A stretch of DNA of 32,995 nt from Actinomadura livida (GTDB lineage: Bacteria; Actinomycetota; Actinomycetes; Streptosporangiales; Streptosporangiaceae), in assembly GCF_014648675.1 (NCBI RefSeq), contig NZ_BMRO01000002.1:387613-420607 (forward strand), read 5' to 3'. Made by a program: the position numbers and the translations under genes. Below, piece by piece: positions 31,556-32,995 of the stretch. Position 1 is the stretch's first letter. Each line of letters opens with the position of its first letter. Under the pieces are notes generated by a model. That model was not told where the DNA came from. It worked only from the letters and a program-made list of their open reading frames with translations, and did not search any database.

Positions 31556-31855
31556 CTATTCGGCGCCGTGCCGGGCGGCGATCCGGTCGATCGCGGCGGC
31601 GAGGTCGAAGTCCTTGCCGGTCAGCCCGCCGGCGCTGTGGGTGGTGAGGGCGAAGGTCACGGTGCGCCAGCGGATGTCGATGTCGGGGTGGTGGTCGGCG
31701 TCCTCGGCGGCGCGGGCGACGTCGCCGACCAGGTCGATGCCGGCGAGGAAGGCGGGCGCCTTCACCGTCCTGCGGATGAGGTCGCCGTCGCGCTCCCAGG
31801 CGGGCAGGTCGCGCAGCCGTCCGGCGACGGCGGCGTCGTCGAGGGTGTCGGCCAT
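31556..31855 (-). CDS. Pterin-4a-carbinolamine dehydratase
   Basis: 99 residues. The active-site signature is DADHHPDIDIRWRTVTFALTTHSAGGLTGKDFDLA, with the HHP pair, W and second-strand H that form the pterin site. It dehydrates 4a-hydroxytetrahydropterin, regenerating the cofactor of aromatic amino acid hydroxylases, or acts as a pterin-binding accessory factor; no hydroxylase gene is in the window. ATG 31855 has GGGAAG 8 bases upstream; a GTG at 31864 that overlaps the stop of the upstream gene is an equally coupled alternative start. It is the middle gene of a three-gene minus-strand operon. Confidence 0.94.
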   Translation of the reverse strand: MADTLDDAAVAGRLRDLPAWERDGDLIRRTVKAPAFLAGIDLVGDVARAAEDADHHPDIDIRWRTVTFALTTHSAGGLTGKDFDLAAAIDRIAARHGAE

Positions 31856-31860
31856 CCAGA

Positions 31861-32995
31861 TCACTTCCCGTTCGTGTCGTCCGCCGGCCGGGACGGCCCT
31901 TCCCCTCCGAGTACATCACGTCCGGCTTCGGGGGTCTCCCCGGTGGTGACCTGCGCCCACACGTCGGTGGTGCGGGTCCGCCCGGCGGGGGCGTCCTCGA
32001 CGGTCTCCTCGACGATGACGGCCGCCGCCACGCGCGGGCCGGCGCCGGGGGCGGGGCGGGTGGCGGTGGTCCAGGTGGTCTTGGCGACGTCGACGACGAC
32101 GTCGCGGGCGACGTCGGCGACGATGCCGCGCAGGGTGTCCTGCATGGCGAGTTTGAGGGCGTCGCGGAGCAGTTCGCGCAGGACGGCCTCGATCGCGGCG
32201 GTGGCGGCGCGGGACGCGGTGCGCAGGGCCAGGTCGCGGGCGGTGCGGGCGACGGCGCTGCCGGTGAGGTCGGTGACCAGGGCCGCGGCGTCGCGGGCGG
32301 CGCCGCGGACGGCGGGGTCGGCCGCGGCGCGGGCGGCGAGCCCGGCGGCGGCGCCGGTGAGGGGGGCGAGCTCGGGCGCGGCGGCGGCGGCGCGGGCGCG
32401 GTCGCGGACGGTGCCGGCCAGGTCGCGGGCGGCCTGCTCGGCGGTCTCGCGGACGACGCGGGCGACGACGTCGCGGCCGGCGGTCATCGCGGCCTCGGCG
32501 GCGGCGTCGGCGACGGTGTCGACCGCGGCGTCCACGACGGTCCTGGTGGCGGCCTGCACGACGGGCGCGGCGGCGGTGCGGGCGGCGACGTCCAGGGCGG
32601 CGTCGGCCGCGGCGCGGGCGAGGGGCCCGGCGGCGAAGCGGCGCGCGGCGGCCGCCATGGGGTGCCGCGCGGTCTGCTGGGCGGCCTGCTCGGCGAGGGC
32701 CAGCGCGGTGGCGGCGGCCTGGTAGGCGCCCGCGGTGGCGGGGTTGGCCGCGGCGGCGGCGCGGGCCTCGGTGACGGCGCGTTCGGCGGCGGCGGAGGCG
32801 GCCTTGACCGCGGCGTCGCGGGCGGCCTGCTCGACGGCCTTCATCGCGGGCGTGCCGGCGAGCTGGTCCAGGATGCGGGCCGCGGCGACCGCGGCGGCCC
32901 GGCGGGCGGCGGCGACGGCGGGTTCCCCGGCGGTGGCGGCGGTCCGCGCGGCGGTCGCTGCGGCCGGGGCGAGCCCGTCCCAGATCTCCTCCAGC
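31861..32995 (-). CDS. Alanine-rich, helical protein of unknown function (5' end outside window)
   Basis: The minus-strand frame is open through the window edge, giving 377 or more residues. Alanine makes up roughly 40 per cent of the first 300, arranged in repeated AAxxAA and VAxxAA helical runs with regular Arg/Asp/Glu, for example AVEQAARDAAVKAASAAAERAV and VVARVVRETAEQAARDLAGTVRDRA. No membrane segment of clear length, cysteine or catalytic motif is seen. The last 60 residues are different: AAAVIVEETVEDAPAGRTRTTDVWAQV, then acidic and Gly-rich, probably disordered. It may be an apolipoprotein-like, nucleoid or coiled-coil protein. Its stop abuts the pterin dehydratase gene. I do not recognise the family. 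Confidence 0.75.
   Translation of the reverse strand, partial: LEEIWDGLAPAAATAARTAATAGEPAVAAARRAAAVAAARILDQLAGTPAMKAVEQAARDAAVKAASAAAERAVTEARAAAAANPATAGAYQAAATALALAEQAAQQTARHPMAAAARRFAAGPLARAAADAALDVAARTAAAPVVQAATRTVVDAAVDTVADAAAEAAMTAGRDVVARVVRETAEQAARDLAGTVRDRARAAAAAPELAPLTGAAAGLAARAAADPAVRGAARDAAALVTDLTGSAVARTARDLALRTASRAATAAIEAVLRELLRDALKLAMQDTLRGIVADVARDVVVDVAKTTWTTATRPAPGAGPRVAAAVIVEETVEDAPAGRTRTTDVWAQVTTGETPEAGRDVLGGEGPSRPADDTNGK

Noticed and set aside
30140..32725. An 861-residue plus-strand frame over the SDR, LOG, pterin dehydratase and alanine-rich genes
   Set aside because: It is antisense or out of frame to four supported genes, composed of Ala/Arg/Ser/Pro runs, and has no recognisable domain.

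Overview
The window is about 33 kb of very GC-rich DNA (roughly three quarters G+C by eye). Codons end almost always in G or C, GTG starts are common, and several genes begin 6-9 bases after a TANNNT-like -10 box with no ribosome binding site, the usual look of leaderless actinobacterial genes. Together with the families present (NarL/DesK-type two-component systems, ECF sigma factor, TerD, WYL and IclR regulators, a soluble P450), this points to a chromosomal segment of a high-GC actinomycete, perhaps a Streptosporangiales/Thermomonosporaceae type; the genus cannot be fixed from the sequence alone. I see no tRNA, rRNA, insertion sequence, phage gene or CRISPR array.

Layout. 1-195: 3' end of a gene and a strong terminator. 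195-4958: two histidine kinase/response regulator pairs transcribed away from each other; the first kinase carries an unusual extra C-terminal membrane segment and outer domain. 5055-6493: an ECF sigma factor translationally coupled to a DNA-methyl repair protein in which an Ogt/MGMT domain is followed by an Ada-type four-cysteine domain. 6692-8093: an extended SDR epimerase and a small acidic protein. 8161-11732 (minus): a four-gene operon of a YbdK-like carboxylate-amine ligase, a haem-oxygenase-like metal oxidase (HDO), a HemK-like methyltransferase and a CDGSH iron-sulfur protein. 12014-13636: an isochorismatase-family hydrolase and a DJ-1/AraC regulator. 13675-16369: TetR regulator, YigZ/IMPACT protein, SnoaL-like protein, HAD-IIA phosphatase. 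16615-18390: acyl-CoA ligase; 18491-19066: TerD. 19266-23361: an acyl module of acyl-CoA dehydrogenase/oxidase and malonyl-type acyltransferase (minus) facing away from a FabH-like ketosynthase (plus). 23420-26282: DoxX membrane protein, PLP aminotransferase, divergent LysR regulator. 26175-28470: IclR regulator divergent from a cytochrome P450. 28481-30125: WYL regulator divergent from a PNPOx-like flavoprotein across a 31-base dyad. 30210-32995: SDR, then a minus-strand operon of an alanine-rich protein (cut by the window edge), a pterin-4a-carbinolamine dehydratase and a LOG/TIGR00725 protein.

How genes may work together. Most of the window is regulator-plus-enzyme pairs with visible operators. 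The two most promising candidates for poorly described systems are (i) the sigma factor plus Ogt-Ada fusion, which lacks a separate anti-sigma gene and could couple alkylation damage directly to a sigma regulon, and (ii) the ligase-HDO-methyltransferase-CDGSH operon, which combines amide-bond formation with radical/oxygen chemistry. The ketosynthase/acyltransferase/acyl-CoA dehydrogenase set without any carrier protein in the window is a third. All assignments are from reading motifs; no database search was run.
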